DNA from: a virus
Reading direction: 5' to 3' (one strand)
IMG/VR virus record: IMGVR_UViG_3300033142_001157
Span: 1 to 40,386 of that record
DNA length: 40,386 bases
Shown here: positions 31,023 through 39,041 of the stretch, in pieces
Position numbering within the stretch: position 1 is the first letter of the stretch
Layout of the letters: the number at the start of each line of letters is the position of its first letter
Made by a program: the position numbers and the translations under genes
Notes under the pieces: generated by a model
The model's database searches: none
What the model saw: the letters and a program-made list of their open reading frames with translations, nothing else
What the model was told of the DNA's origin: nothing

Positions 31023-33917
31023 ATGGCAGAGGCAAAATATAGCATTGCCATTGCGGCACTTGACCAATTTAGTGCACCATTTAAATCATTCAGTGCAAGC
31101 AGTGATAAATTTACTGAGCAAATTAAAGGCCAGCAGGCTGAATTACGCAAGTTGAAAAAAGTGCAGGCTGATTTGTCGTCGTTAGATAGACAAAAATATA
31201 AGCTGGAGCAAGTAACGGCCTCATTAAATGAGGCTAAATTATCTGAGAAAGCGTTAGGTCTTGAGCAACAGCAATTAACTAGCCAGTTGAATAACACGGC
31301 TACGGCATTAACTGCGGCTCAATACAAACAGCAACAGCTTGCTGCTGAAGTTGCGCGCACAGAAAAGCCCACCAAAGCATTAACAACGGCTTACCGTGAG
31401 GCGCGTAAAGAGGTAAAAAGCCTCGAGCGTGAACATCATCAGCAAACCGTTCAGCTTGAGCGTTTGGCTCAGTCTGAAGATAAAGTAAAAAATAAAACTC
31501 GGCAGTTAAATGCCGAGCATCAAGTTCAAACCAACAAATTAAAAAGCCTTGATCAAAGTTTAAAAAAAGCTAGGGTTGATGCTAATAAGTTCGCCAGCGA
31601 ACAGCAACGCATAGAGCGAGCCACTGAAAAAGCAAATAACGCCCTAAAAACGCAACAAGCAAGATTAAAATCCGTTGCTGTTGCTCAGTCTAAAGTTGAT
31701 GCCAACAAAGCGGCTCGTGCTGATTTGCGCGGTCAGGTTTTAGAAACTGCGGCTATTGGCTATGTTGCTGCCCAACCGATTAAAGCGGCTATCAATTATG
31801 AATCATCAATGGCCGATGTTAAGAAGGTCGTTAATTTTAAAGATGATGCTGAAGCGGCAAAAATGGGGCGCGACATTCTTAAAATGTCGACTAGCATTCC
31901 AATTGCTGCAGAGGGCATTGCTAAAATTGTGTCGGCTGCTGGTCAGTCGGGCGTGGCTAAAGCAGAGCTATTAGACTTTGCAACGTCTGCTGCCAAAATG
32001 GCAACTGCATTTGATGTATCCGCCGAGCAGGCAGGTAGTACGATGGCTGGTTGGCGTGCTTCGATGGGGTTAACGCAACAGCAAGCGGTTAAATTAGCTG
32101 ATGCGACCAACTACTTGTCGAACAACATGAATGCTCAAGCAAAAGATATTGCTGGAGTTTTAAAACGGCAAGGCGCGGTGGCCATGAGCGCAGGTCTAAA
32201 TGAAGTGCAAGCAGCTTCACTATCAGCGGCTTTATTGTCGGGTGGTGCGAGCGAAGAGATAGCAGCCACTGCATTAAAAAATATTACTGGCTCAATGATG
32301 AAAGGCAGTAATGCAACAAAAGCACAGCAATCTGCGTGGTCAGAATTGGGTTTTGATCCCAATCAATTATCAGCAGATATGATTTCAAATGCCCCCGAAA
32401 CAATGATCAGGGTTTTTGAAGCGATGCAAGATGTGCCTGATGAACAGATAAGTGCATTAGTCTCCACTCTGTTTGGAGAAGAGGCTAAAGGCTCAGTAAT
32501 GCCAATGTTGAAAAACATGGATAATCTGAAAAAAGCATTTTTATTGACAGGTGAAGAGTCTCGATTATTGGGTTCAGAGCAAGATCAATTAAGAATTCTT
32601 GAGGTTAAAAGTCGTAAAGAGCTAGAGAAAAAACGAAAGTTCGCTGGTTCAATGGAGGAAGAGTATAAAGCTCGTTCGGCAACAACCGCAAATGGCTTAC
32701 TATTATTTAAGCATAGTGTAGAACGGTTGATGATTACTGTCGGCACTCAGTTATTGCCCGCGTTAAATGCAATAGCTAAACCAGCTGGTGAGTTTATTAA
32801 CTCTTTAGCTGATGCCGCTGAAAAATACCCGATGGTTGCCAAGGGGATCGCAATGGCCGGCATGGGGTTAGTCGGTCTCAAAGTGGGCGCATTAGCCCTT
32901 AAAATGGTTGGGTTAACGCTCGGCCAAGGCATGAATAAAATCAAGCTTGGTCGCGCTAAATTATCGGCAACCACTGGCAGTACAGCACGCAACGCCACAT
33001 TAGCTAACCGCGCTTTGCAACGCATGAATGCCACAATGGCACGCATGGGTCGTCGTAGGGGCGCAGGCATGGGTGGCGGTTATGATGCTGGCTATGGCGG
33101 TGATTATGACTCTGGCCGTGATAGTAAAAAACGTGGCAAAAAAGGTCGTCGTTTTAGAATGCGTGGCGGTGGTAAATGGGGGCGTATTGCTGGTTTGATT
33201 GGCGGAGGTACGGCTTTATCAATGATGTCGGCCAGTGCTAATGCAGGTGATATGGCAATGGCAGGGGCTGATGTTGCAGGTATCGGAGCGAGCATGATGG
33301 GCGGTTTGCCCGTTGGCGGTATGCTCAAAGGTGCAGGTAAATTATTTCGACCTCTTGATATTGCGCTTTCTGGAGCCGCATTAACCTCGGCAATTTCCAA
33401 TGGTGATAATAAAGCGATTGGTGGCACAGCAGGTGATTTAGTTGGCGGTATGGGTGGTGCGGCTGCGGGTGCAATGGCAGGTGCAGCTATTGGTTCGGTT
33501 GTGCCTATTATTGGTACGGCAATTGGCGGATTAGTTGGCTCTATTATCGGTGGTATCGGTGGCGGTGCGCTGGGGCAATGGGGCGGTGAAACAATCGGAG
33601 GCTGGTTTGGTGGCGATAAAGAGCCACCCAAGCCTGGGCAAGTTTCCCAGTTAATTGCTAAAAATGATCGAGTAAACGGCACTACGGATAAATTACCTAC
33701 GCCAGCGCAAGTACAGAAACAAGTTGCAAAGAGCGACAATCGTCAAATGGTATTCAGTCCAACCATCACTATTCCACCGTCTTCTGGTAACCCCGAGGCA
33801 GATGAACGCTTAATCAGCACGCTACTTGAGCGAATGAAAAGCGAACTTATGCCCATGATGGGTGGCGGTGATTTAGCGGTTCGACTGGATGCCTCCCTTT
33901 CAGATAGGAACAGTTAA
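31023..33917 (+). CDS. Tape measure protein, P2 gpT-like
   Basis: 964 residues. Residues 15-215 are coiled coil (QQAELRKLKKVQADLSSLDR onward). About 235-460 is the PhageMin tail domain (TAAIGYVAAQPIKAAINYES, MAGWRASMGLTQQQAVKLAD, GEEAKGSVMPML). Then comes a helical segment, a Gly/Arg-rich stretch (MARMGRRRGAGMGGGYDAGY) and hydrophobic Gly/Ala-rich segments (about 730-860) that may cross the membrane on injection. Its length sets tail length: 964 residues would predict a tail near 145 nm at about 1.5 angstrom per residue. Very likely correct. Confidence 0.94.
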   Translation: MAEAKYSIAIAALDQFSAPFKSFSASSDKFTEQIKGQQAELRKLKKVQADLSSLDRQKYKLEQVTASLNEAKLSEKALGLEQQQLTSQLNNTATALTAAQYKQQQLAAEVARTEKPTKALTTAYREARKEVKSLEREHHQQTVQLERLAQSEDKVKNKTRQLNAEHQVQTNKLKSLDQSLKKARVDANKFASEQQRIERATEKANNALKTQQARLKSVAVAQSKVDANKAARADLRGQVLETAAIGYVAAQPIKAAINYESSMADVKKVVNFKDDAEAAKMGRDILKMSTSIPIAAEGIAKIVSAAGQSGVAKAELLDFATSAAKMATAFDVSAEQAGSTMAGWRASMGLTQQQAVKLADATNYLSNNMNAQAKDIAGVLKRQGAVAMSAGLNEVQAASLSAALLSGGASEEIAATALKNITGSMMKGSNATKAQQSAWSELGFDPNQLSADMISNAPETMIRVFEAMQDVPDEQISALVSTLFGEEAKGSVMPMLKNMDNLKKAFLLTGEESRLLGSEQDQLRILEVKSRKELEKKRKFAGSMEEEYKARSATTANGLLLFKHSVERLMITVGTQLLPALNAIAKPAGEFINSLADAAEKYPMVAKGIAMAGMGLVGLKVGALALKMVGLTLGQGMNKIKLGRAKLSATTGSTARNATLANRALQRMNATMARMGRRRGAGMGGGYDAGYGGDYDSGRDSKKRGKKGRRFRMRGGGKWGRIAGLIGGGTALSMMSASANAGDMAMAGADVAGIGASMMGGLPVGGMLKGAGKLFRPLDIALSGAALTSAISNGDNKAIGGTAGDLVGGMGGAAAGAMAGAAIGSVVPIIGTAIGGLVGSIIGGIGGGALGQWGGETIGGWFGGDKEPPKPGQVSQLIAKNDRVNGTTDKLPTPAQVQKQVAKSDNRQMVFSPTITIPPSSGNPEADERLISTLLERMKSELMPMMGGGDLAVRLDASLSDRNS

Positions 33918-34306
33918 TGAAACAACAATTAGCACTGGGTGATTTTGTTTTTAGTCTGAGTAACAAAACAGCCTATGAGCAGATGGTTAGGCGTTCCTCT
34001 GGCGGTTGGGTAAATATTGATATTAATAATGCTAAACCTCGCAGTCACAACACAGGGCAAGGGTTAGAAACCATTAGTATTAACGGTAAAGTTTTTGGCG
34101 CAGTTGGCATGGATGCCCTCGACAAATTACGCGCGTTACAAGCGAGCCGTAAACCACAAACTGTGGTTGATGGTCATGGCCGTAACCTTGGTCGTTGGAA
34201 AATTATGGATATTACCGAAACACAAAAGCGGATCATTGATGACGGTACGGCAATGGTGATTGATTTTAATTTGTCTCTGGAGGAGTTTGTCGGTGAAATT
34301 AGTTAG
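33917..34306 (+). CDS. Tail terminator protein, P2 gpU-like
   Basis: 129 residues. LALGDFVFSLSNKTAYEQMV, WVNIDINN and KPQTVVDGHGRNLGRWKIMD are the typical gpU pattern (phage P2 GpU family). It overlaps the tape-measure stop and gpX. It completes the tail tube. Confidence 0.93.
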   Translation: MKQQLALGDFVFSLSNKTAYEQMVRRSSGGWVNIDINNAKPRSHNTGQGLETISINGKVFGAVGMDALDKLRALQASRKPQTVVDGHGRNLGRWKIMDITETQKRIIDDGTAMVIDFNLSLEEFVGEIS

Positions 34307-34502
34307 AACACGGGCAGGTGATACGGTGGGGTTATTGCTTTATAAACAACTTGGCCGTGACGATGATGAAGCCGAGCAGGCTTTGTTTGATATTAATCCA
34401 GGACTCGCAAAACATGGGGCGGTTTTACCAGCGGGGCTTGAAGTTAAAATCCCTGAATTGGCTCCGCCTCCAGTTCGCAAGGTGGTGCGCTCATGGGATT
34501 AG
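34293..34502 (+). CDS. Tail protein gpX-like (LysM-type)
   Basis: 69 residues from GTG 34293, supported by GGAGG about ten bases upstream; the frame open from 34260 is inside gpU. VRTRAGDTVGLLLYKQLGRD plus VLPAGLEVKIPEL is the short LysM-like gpX family, which may bind peptidoglycan during assembly or injection. It overlaps gpD by ten bases. Confidence 0.9.
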   Translation: MKLVRTRAGDTVGLLLYKQLGRDDDEAEQALFDINPGLAKHGAVLPAGLEVKIPELAPPPVRKVVRSWD

Positions 34503-35503
34503 GTTATACCCCTGTTGTTCGTGTGAAAGGTGCCCATGCTGATTTAATTAATTCTCGTTTATTAACGTGGGAGTTAATTGATGCGGCAGGCAGGCAATCA
34601 GATCAACTAACAATGCGCGTGGACACGCAAGGCATTAATGGTTTGCCCAAAGAGGGCAGAGTGATAGAGCTTGAGGTTGGTTATGTTGAGACCGATGCAC
34701 TGACAAGCAAAGGTAAATATAAAATTACTCGAGTAACGCCGCGGCTTTACCCTGACAGTGTAACTATTGTGGCTACGGCCGCACCGTTTCAGGTAAAAGA
34801 TGAAACGGAGTTTAAAAAGCGTCGCTCGCGTAGTTTTGAGCAGATTAGTTTGGGTGATCTCTTTCGACAGGTAATATCGGCGCATGGTTATTCGCCTCGC
34901 GTCGCCCCTGATTTAGATAGCATTATGCTGGCTCATGTTGACCAGAGCGACGAAACGGATATGAGTTTTATTACTCGTTTAGCGCGTAAGCATGATGCTG
35001 TTACCAAGCCCGTTGATGAGCTGTATGTGTTGGCTCGTCGTGGACAAATTAAAAGCATTTCAGGTAAAAATATTGAGTCGGTGCGTTTTAGTGTACCGAG
35101 CAAAAACCTACCGAACGAGGGCTGCTTTGTAAATGCAGAGGCTGATTTTCCCAGTCGAAGTCGTTACAAAGGCGTAATCGCTACTTATACAGACACCGAC
35201 CAAGCCACTGAGCTGGAGGTGAAAGTGGGTGAAGCACCCTTTAAAAAAATTCGTAATCAGCATGATAGCCAAGGCAGTGCAACTGAGTCGGCTAATGGTG
35301 AAATGCGAAAACTATTGCGCTCAGGCGTAAAAATAAAACTGGATGTGCCAGGTGATCCTAATTTAGTTGCTGAGGGCTTAATTGAACTCGACGACAGTTT
35401 CCCTGAATATATGCGTGGCCGTTGGTCACTTGACCGTGTGATTTCGCGCGGTGATAGAGGCTCAGGTTATCGATGTGCTATTGAAGCATCTGAGCCAGTG
35501 TAA
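34493..35503 (+). CDS. Late control/tail hub protein, gpD-like
   Basis: 336 residues. YTPVVRVKGAHADLINSRLL, QSDQLTMRVDTQGINGLPKE and the middle DRSDETDMSF-like segment (DQSDETDMSFITRLARKHDA) match the P2 gpD/T4 gp27-type hub that holds the spike. The closing block (SFPEYMRGRWSLDRVISRGD) is typical. Last gene of the tail operon. Confidence 0.93.
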   Translation: MGLGYTPVVRVKGAHADLINSRLLTWELIDAAGRQSDQLTMRVDTQGINGLPKEGRVIELEVGYVETDALTSKGKYKITRVTPRLYPDSVTIVATAAPFQVKDETEFKKRRSRSFEQISLGDLFRQVISAHGYSPRVAPDLDSIMLAHVDQSDETDMSFITRLARKHDAVTKPVDELYVLARRGQIKSISGKNIESVRFSVPSKNLPNEGCFVNAEADFPSRSRYKGVIATYTDTDQATELEVKVGEAPFKKIRNQHDSQGSATESANGEMRKLLRSGVKIKLDVPGDPNLVAEGLIELDDSFPEYMRGRWSLDRVISRGDRGSGYRCAIEASEPV

Positions 35504-35529
35504 ATTGAAGTAAACAGAGAAGAAGGCGA

Positions 35530-35623
35530 CAGGCTTGTGCTGTAACACAAGCCTGCCGTCAACCCACATGAATACCCCATGTGAGCCAACCTAAGACCTT
35601 CCTGCCTCGCGAGGCGCGGGAAG
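35530..35623 (+). ncRNA. Three-hairpin intergenic element after gpD
   Basis: CAGGCTTGTG (35530-35539) pairs with CACAAGCCTG (35546-35555). CACATG (35565-35570) pairs with CATGTG (35578-35583). CTTCC/GGAAG (35598-35623) encloses the palindrome GCCTCGCGAGGC. No coding frame fits. It carries CTGCCGTC after the first stem, and CTGCCGCC occurs in the rha leader. It could be a C4-like antisense RNA or other phage RNA; I cannot assign it. Confidence 0.45.
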
Positions 35624-35665
35624 CCTACCTGATTTTTATATAAATATAAAGGAAAAGGCTCACCT

Positions 35666-36428
35666 ATGAGTAGTAAACCATTTTTTTCGTGGATGGGCGG
35701 CAAACGCCGTCTTGCAAAACATATTCTGCCAGAGTTCCCAGAGCATGAGTGCTATGTAGAACCATTTTGCGGTGCTGCCGCCATGTTTTTTTATGAAAGA
35801 ACCGACGAAAATTGAAGTGATAAACGATGTAAATAGTGATGTAATTAACTTGTATCGAGTTGTTCAGCATCACTTAGAAGAGTTTGTGCGCCAGTTTAAG
35901 TGGGCGTTAATTAGCCGTGAAATGTTTAAGTGGCTTGATGATACCCCCGTGGAAACATTAACGGATATTCAACGAGCAGCACGCTTTTATTATCTACAAC
36001 AGATGTGCTTTGGTTCTAAAATTAGTGGCCGTACTTTTGGTACAGCAACCACCACTCCACCTAAGTTCAATTTACTCAGGCTTGAAGAAACATTAAGCCA
36101 AGCGCACATGCGTTTGAGTCGCGTTTATGTTGAGCATTTAGATTGGCAGGCTTGCATTAAAAAATATGACCGACCGCATACTTTGTTTTACCTTGATCCT
36201 CCCTACTGGGAAACAGCGGGCTATGGTGTTGATTTTCCTTTTAAGGAATATGAGCGCATGCTGGATTTAGCCAGAACAATAAAAGGTAAAATGGTTATTA
36301 GTATTAATGATCACCCTGATATTAGAAAACTGTTTGCAGGTTTTCGCATGAAAGAAGTTACCCTGCGCCATACTGTGGGCGGTGCAGGTGGTAAAAAGGC
36401 AGGGGAGTTGATTATATTCAACTGGTAA
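35666..36428 (+). pseudogene. D12-class DNA adenine methylase, broken by a +1 frame change
   Basis: Frame 1 from ATG 35666 ([20 protein letters not shown] ... [18 protein letters not shown], stop 35813) carries the N-terminal motif and SAM motif I. Frame 2 from about 35793 continues ([20 protein letters not shown]) with catalytic FYLDPPYW and the rest to 36428. The break is at a run of seven Ts (35786-35792); six would restore one gene of about 253 residues. It may be a real disruption, a sequencing error, or slippage-based phase variation. If read as separate proteins, neither half is active. Position after the tail operon, convergent with a minus-strand gene. Confidence 0.85.
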
Positions 36429-36453
36429 CTTATCCACCGATTTTGTGGATAAA

Positions 36454-36480
36454 ACAAAAGCACAAATGAACTTTTGTGCT
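36454..36480. repeat. Dispersed CACAAAARCACA motif, copy 5, overlapping a terminator
   Basis: ACAAAAGCACAAATGAAC differs in one base of 18 from copy 3. It is followed by TTTTGTGCTTTTA, so AAAGCACAA and TTGTGCTTT form a bidirectional terminator hairpin between convergent genes. A further hairpin TTATCCAC/GTGGATAA lies just upstream. Confidence 0.65.
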
Positions 36481-36492
36481 TTTATATAATAT

Positions 36493-36900
36493 TCAATAAA
36501 ACATATCTTCAAAACTTCCTATCTCACCAGTATCTTTATTGATTACATCTCCGATAATGCCACTAACTTTAAAAGTTCTTTCTTTTCTACGCAGGTGACA
36601 CCTTCCCTTGAAATAAGCATTGCCATCACTATTATTAATATTGAAAACTGTTACAGTCCGCTCGGTGATAACGCCATTTCTGTCTTGATATGTAATTTCA
36701 ATGGTGGCTGGAAACTCTGCTGAAAATGAAATGTTTTTTTGTTCATCATTGAGGCCAATGCACAAACGGTAAATTTTGATGAAAAAAGAGATGACGTTAA
36801 AAATTACTGGAGCAATAACTGAAAAAGCGTAGCTAATTACTATCAGAATAATTCCCCCTATAAGAGCATAAGCTATTGCTGTCCCAAACCAATCATTCAT
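36493..36900 (-). CDS. Membrane-anchored WYL-like domain protein
   Basis: 135 residues. Residues about 9-40 form one or two membrane helices (IAYALIGGIILIVISYAFSV, IAPVIFNVISFFIKI). The soluble part (IEITYQDRNGVITERTVTVF, then AYFKGRCHLRRKERTFKVSG) has the pattern of a WYL-type ligand-sensing domain, whose usual context is HTH regulators. A membrane-bound WYL-like domain in a phage-plasmid is unusual. Monocistronic, between two terminators. No known function; may sense nucleic acid or metabolites if the resemblance is real. Confidence 0.5.
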   Translation of the reverse strand: MNDWFGTAIAYALIGGIILIVISYAFSVIAPVIFNVISFFIKIYRLCIGLNDEQKNISFSAEFPATIEITYQDRNGVITERTVTVFNINNSDGNAYFKGRCHLRRKERTFKVSGIIGDVINKDTGEIGSFEDMFY

Positions 36901-36955
36901 TTACAACCTCTACATAACAAAAAAAATAAAAGGTTATCATTTTTAACACCAAAAA

Positions 36956-36982
36956 AAAGCCCGTTATTGACGAGCTTTAATA
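36956..36982 (-). terminator. Terminator after the rha-type gene
   Basis: On the minus strand AGCTCG and CGGGCT (one U-G pair) around TCAATAA, followed by eight Us. Confidence 0.65.
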
Positions 36983-36996
36983 GAAGCGATTTGCTT

Positions 36997-37851
36997 TTAT
37001 TGTTTGGTAATAATGGAGACAATTCCTATTGATGAATGAGCATTGCACACTGCTTGGTTGAGTTGGTTAGCTGCATCAGCTATTTGTTTGTATTGTATTT
37101 CAGTGTTTTTGGCGTGATGCTGTAACTGTTCCCAGTCTTTTTTTTGTATTAAAACAGTATCACTATGGTACACAAGTGCCGCTTTGATCACTTCATCTTT
37201 AAATGAGCATCGAGATAGCGATGCAATTTTTATCCATGACTCTGATGACAGCATGAATATATTTTTTTCTTTGCCGTCGATTGCAATTTTTAGCCAACCA
37301 TAAGTATCGGAAGGAAATTTATCACCATGCTTACCGAATAAAACCTCGCAAATATCTCGTCTCTTATACCCAAGCAGTTTACCCAACGTATTAGTTGTTA
37401 TCCATGCTTTACCATCTTGAGTTAGCAAAGGTGTTCCTTGAATACCATTTATTAAAAATGGTTTGGCAATGTCGGTAAAATCTTCTAGTGTGAAATATTT
37501 TTTTTGAGGGGGGAACTGCTGTTTTTGAATCTGTTCTGTCATTGCATTAAAAGCGTTGATGTAGGCTTCTTTTATTTGAGCGGCTGCTTTTCCAGTGAAC
37601 CCCATAACAAGGAACATAAAGCCATCTTTTGTCATTCGGTAGGCTTTGCGTGCTTCACCTTTTTTGTCTAAATATTCAACGGGCGCAAAATTGCGCTGGT
37701 TAAAATTGCTAGAGCATTCTAGATTAGTTATCTTTTTTAAAATATCTTTATGCAGCTTATTAAAAGCCTCTGCGACTTTTAATGAGGTCGTTGTGATTTG
37801 GTTGTTTTCAGTTGATATGGCGGATTGGTCGATATTAATAGTGTTTGGCAT
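36997..37851 (-). CDS. Rha-family phage regulatory protein
   Basis: 284 residues with AGGAGG before ATG. Residues 20-110 match the pRha family (TTSLKVAEAFNKLHKDILKK, AYRMTKDGFMFLVMGFTGKA, AAQIKEAYINAFN). The C-terminal half (about 120-235) carries a second domain, possibly BRO-like (TTNTLGKLLGYKRRDICEVL), and ends in a helical tail. Rha proteins act as antirepressors or interfere with growth of IHF-deficient hosts. The long folded leader (37870-37985) suggests RNA control, as for antirepressors under C4 RNA. Family confident, role inferred. Confidence 0.82.
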   Translation of the reverse strand: MPNTINIDQSAISTENNQITTTSLKVAEAFNKLHKDILKKITNLECSSNFNQRNFAPVEYLDKKGEARKAYRMTKDGFMFLVMGFTGKAAAQIKEAYINAFNAMTEQIQKQQFPPQKKYFTLEDFTDIAKPFLINGIQGTPLLTQDGKAWITTNTLGKLLGYKRRDICEVLFGKHGDKFPSDTYGWLKIAIDGKEKNIFMLSSESWIKIASLSRCSFKDEVIKAALVYHSDTVLIQKKDWEQLQHHAKNTEIQYKQIADAANQLNQAVCNAHSSIGIVSIITKQ

Positions 37852-37869
37852 AATAGCCTCCTGTTAGTT

Positions 37870-37985
37870 TTATTAATCACCAACAGAGGTCTCAAACTCT
37901 GGTGGTGAACTGAGCGGGGTTGAGACTGCCGCCTAACAGGTACACGGCCTAACCGAAGTTAGCCCTGCCCAGCTCACCATAATAG
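37870..37985 (-). ncRNA. Structured leader of the rha-type gene
   Basis: Minus strand: CTAAC-TTCG-GTTAG (37949-37962, a UUCG tetraloop hairpin), TCACCA/TGGTGA with nested CAGAG/CTCTG (37877-37908), and pairing CTCAA/TTGAG across the middle. About 115 bases with no coding frame, ending at the AGGAGG of rha. It fits a regulatory leader or C4-like antisense RNA. Assignment to a known RNA family is not possible by eye. Confidence 0.5.
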
Positions 37986-38003
37986 ATATGCTTTTGTACG
38001 CAT

Positions 38004-38026
38004 AAAAAAACCAGCAGTAAGCTGGC
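38004..38026 (-). terminator. Minus-strand terminator
   Basis: CCAGC/GCTGG stem with loop TTACT read on the minus strand, followed by seven Us. It follows directly on the folded element at 38027-38117. Confidence 0.8.
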
Positions 38027-38117
38027 GACAATGCGCCTGTTAAGTTTCGGTGTCTCAATCCCGACACTGGATTTTGCCAGTGCAGTTGCAGATTACCCCC
38101 TAACAAGGCACATTGTC
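38027..38117 (-). ncRNA. Folded small RNA candidate with own terminator
   Basis: Outer stem GACAATG (38027-38033) with CATTGTC (38111-38117), continued by GCCT/AGGC and GTTA/TAAC. Inside are two hairpins that share bases and so exclude each other: GTGTC/GACAC (38050-38067) and CACTGG/CCAGTG (38065-38082). A terminator follows immediately on the minus strand. It could be a terminated sRNA from the exonuclease operon or a switch. It is too long and wrongly arranged for a tRNA. Confidence 0.5.
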
Positions 38118-38128
38118 AAAAGGTTTGC

Positions 38129-38710
38129 TTATATTTCCTCCTGGGCCATGCTTTGAATAATACCTAGTGTCATTTTCACATCGGCTAATGCTCTATGAGC
38201 TTTACCTTCCACAATTACGCCTTGTTGTTTGGCCGCATTACCCAGTCGTTGCCATTTATATTGATCTCTATAATCATCCCACTGACCATAATATTGTGCA
38301 TACGCCAGCATGGCGCACTGTGCATCACTATCCCATTTTGTATAGTTTGCTTGTTCGATTCCGTGCATTTTTGCTGTTTGCTCTATAATGCGAATATCGT
38401 AATTGGCGTTATAAATCACCATTGTTTTATGAGCAATTATTGCAAAGAATTCGTCGGCAATATCAGCAAAACTGGGCGCGTTGGCAACCATATCGTCAGT
38501 AATGCCGTGTATTTTACTGGCATCAGCAGGGATCGGTTTGGTCGGTTTGATTAAGGTATCAAGTACAATTGCGCCATTGTGATCAATAATGCTAATTTCG
38601 ACTATCTCCGCGCTACTATCTAACCCCGTTGTTTCTGTATCTAAAATTAAACACCCTTCACTAAGCCATGCCTTGGCTAACTCTTGCATTTCTAATTGTT
38701 CTCTATTCAT
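38129..38710 (-). CDS. DnaQ-like 3'-5' exonuclease
   Basis: 193 residues. DEDDh exonuclease: ILDTETTGLDSSAEIVEISI (motif I, residues about 20-40), KIHGITDDMVANAPSF, YNANYDIRII (motif II) and HRALADVKMT (motif III with His and Asp). This is the proofreading-exonuclease family, here as a stand-alone phage protein. Possible roles are DNA turnover, repair or RecBCD/CRISPR avoidance; none is shown. AAGGAA before ATG. Second to last in a leftward operon with two very small genes upstream. Confidence 0.9.
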   Translation of the reverse strand: MNREQLEMQELAKAWLSEGCLILDTETTGLDSSAEIVEISIIDHNGAIVLDTLIKPTKPIPADASKIHGITDDMVANAPSFADIADEFFAIIAHKTMVIYNANYDIRIIEQTAKMHGIEQANYTKWDSDAQCAMLAYAQYYGQWDDYRDQYKWQRLGNAAKQQGVIVEGKAHRALADVKMTLGIIQSMAQEEI

Positions 38711-38727
38711 TTTGATTATTCCTTTTA

Positions 38728-38817
38728 TTAAATTTTAATTAACCACATCATTAAACTACTAGCGCAAACGATGGCAATAATGCCGATAATATCTTGAGCG
38801 TTCTCTTTCCAGTTCAT
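38728..38817 (-). CDS. 29-residue single-pass membrane peptide
   Basis: Begins with MNWKENAQDIIGIIAIVCAS and ends at residue 29, a single membrane helix from residue 9 onward. Its ATG overlaps the stop of the preceding 50-residue gene (ATGA), arguing for coupled translation. Too short for family assignment; may be a toxin-like or membrane-signalling peptide. Confidence 0.45.
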   Translation of the reverse strand: MNWKENAQDIIGIIAIVCASSLMMWLIKI

Positions 38818-38966
38818 GCGTCACCCACCAGCTGATGTAAAAAATTACGCATGAATTTATCGTGATGCTCTCTGGCATATTGACGAACCAACTCTTTGTT
38901 GCGTTCATTGCCTATGATTTCGTGGAGCTTTAACGCTCGCAGGGTGTTATAATCTTGTTTAGACAT
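38814..38966 (-). CDS. 50-residue hypothetical protein
   Basis: Starts MSKQDYNTLRALKLHEIIGN and ends LHQLVGDA. Strong AGGAGAT ribosome site seven bases before ATG. Basic and helical. First of three leftward genes (this one, the 29-residue membrane peptide and the exonuclease). No family recognised. Confidence 0.5.
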   Translation of the reverse strand: MSKQDYNTLRALKLHEIIGNERNKELVRQYAREHHDKFMRNFLHQLVGDA

Positions 38967-39008
38967 AATAATCTCCTAGTCCATATTAGGTTGTTGTGTT
39001 GCTAGAAC

Positions 39009-39032
39009 GCCTCGAGGTTGCCGCCTCGGGGC
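39009..39032. other. Hairpin after partition operon
   Basis: GCCTCGAGG and CCTCGGGGC pair in eight of nine positions around TTGCCG, ten bases after the stop of the ParB-like gene. There is no U-run in the minus direction, so it may be a weak terminator or an mRNA-stability hairpin. Confidence 0.4.
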
Positions 39033-39041
39033 TTCACTTTT

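Noticed and set aside
33104-33739. Long minus-strand open frame opposite the tape-measure gene (211 residues, Pro/Ala-rich)
   Set aside because: It mirrors the Gly/Ala-rich coding of the tape measure; low-complexity product and no ribosome site. Antisense shadow.
38027-38117. Cloverleaf-like fold as a tRNA gene
   Set aside because: 91 bases, no T-loop or anticodon arm pattern, mutually exclusive inner hairpins and a terminator directly after it.
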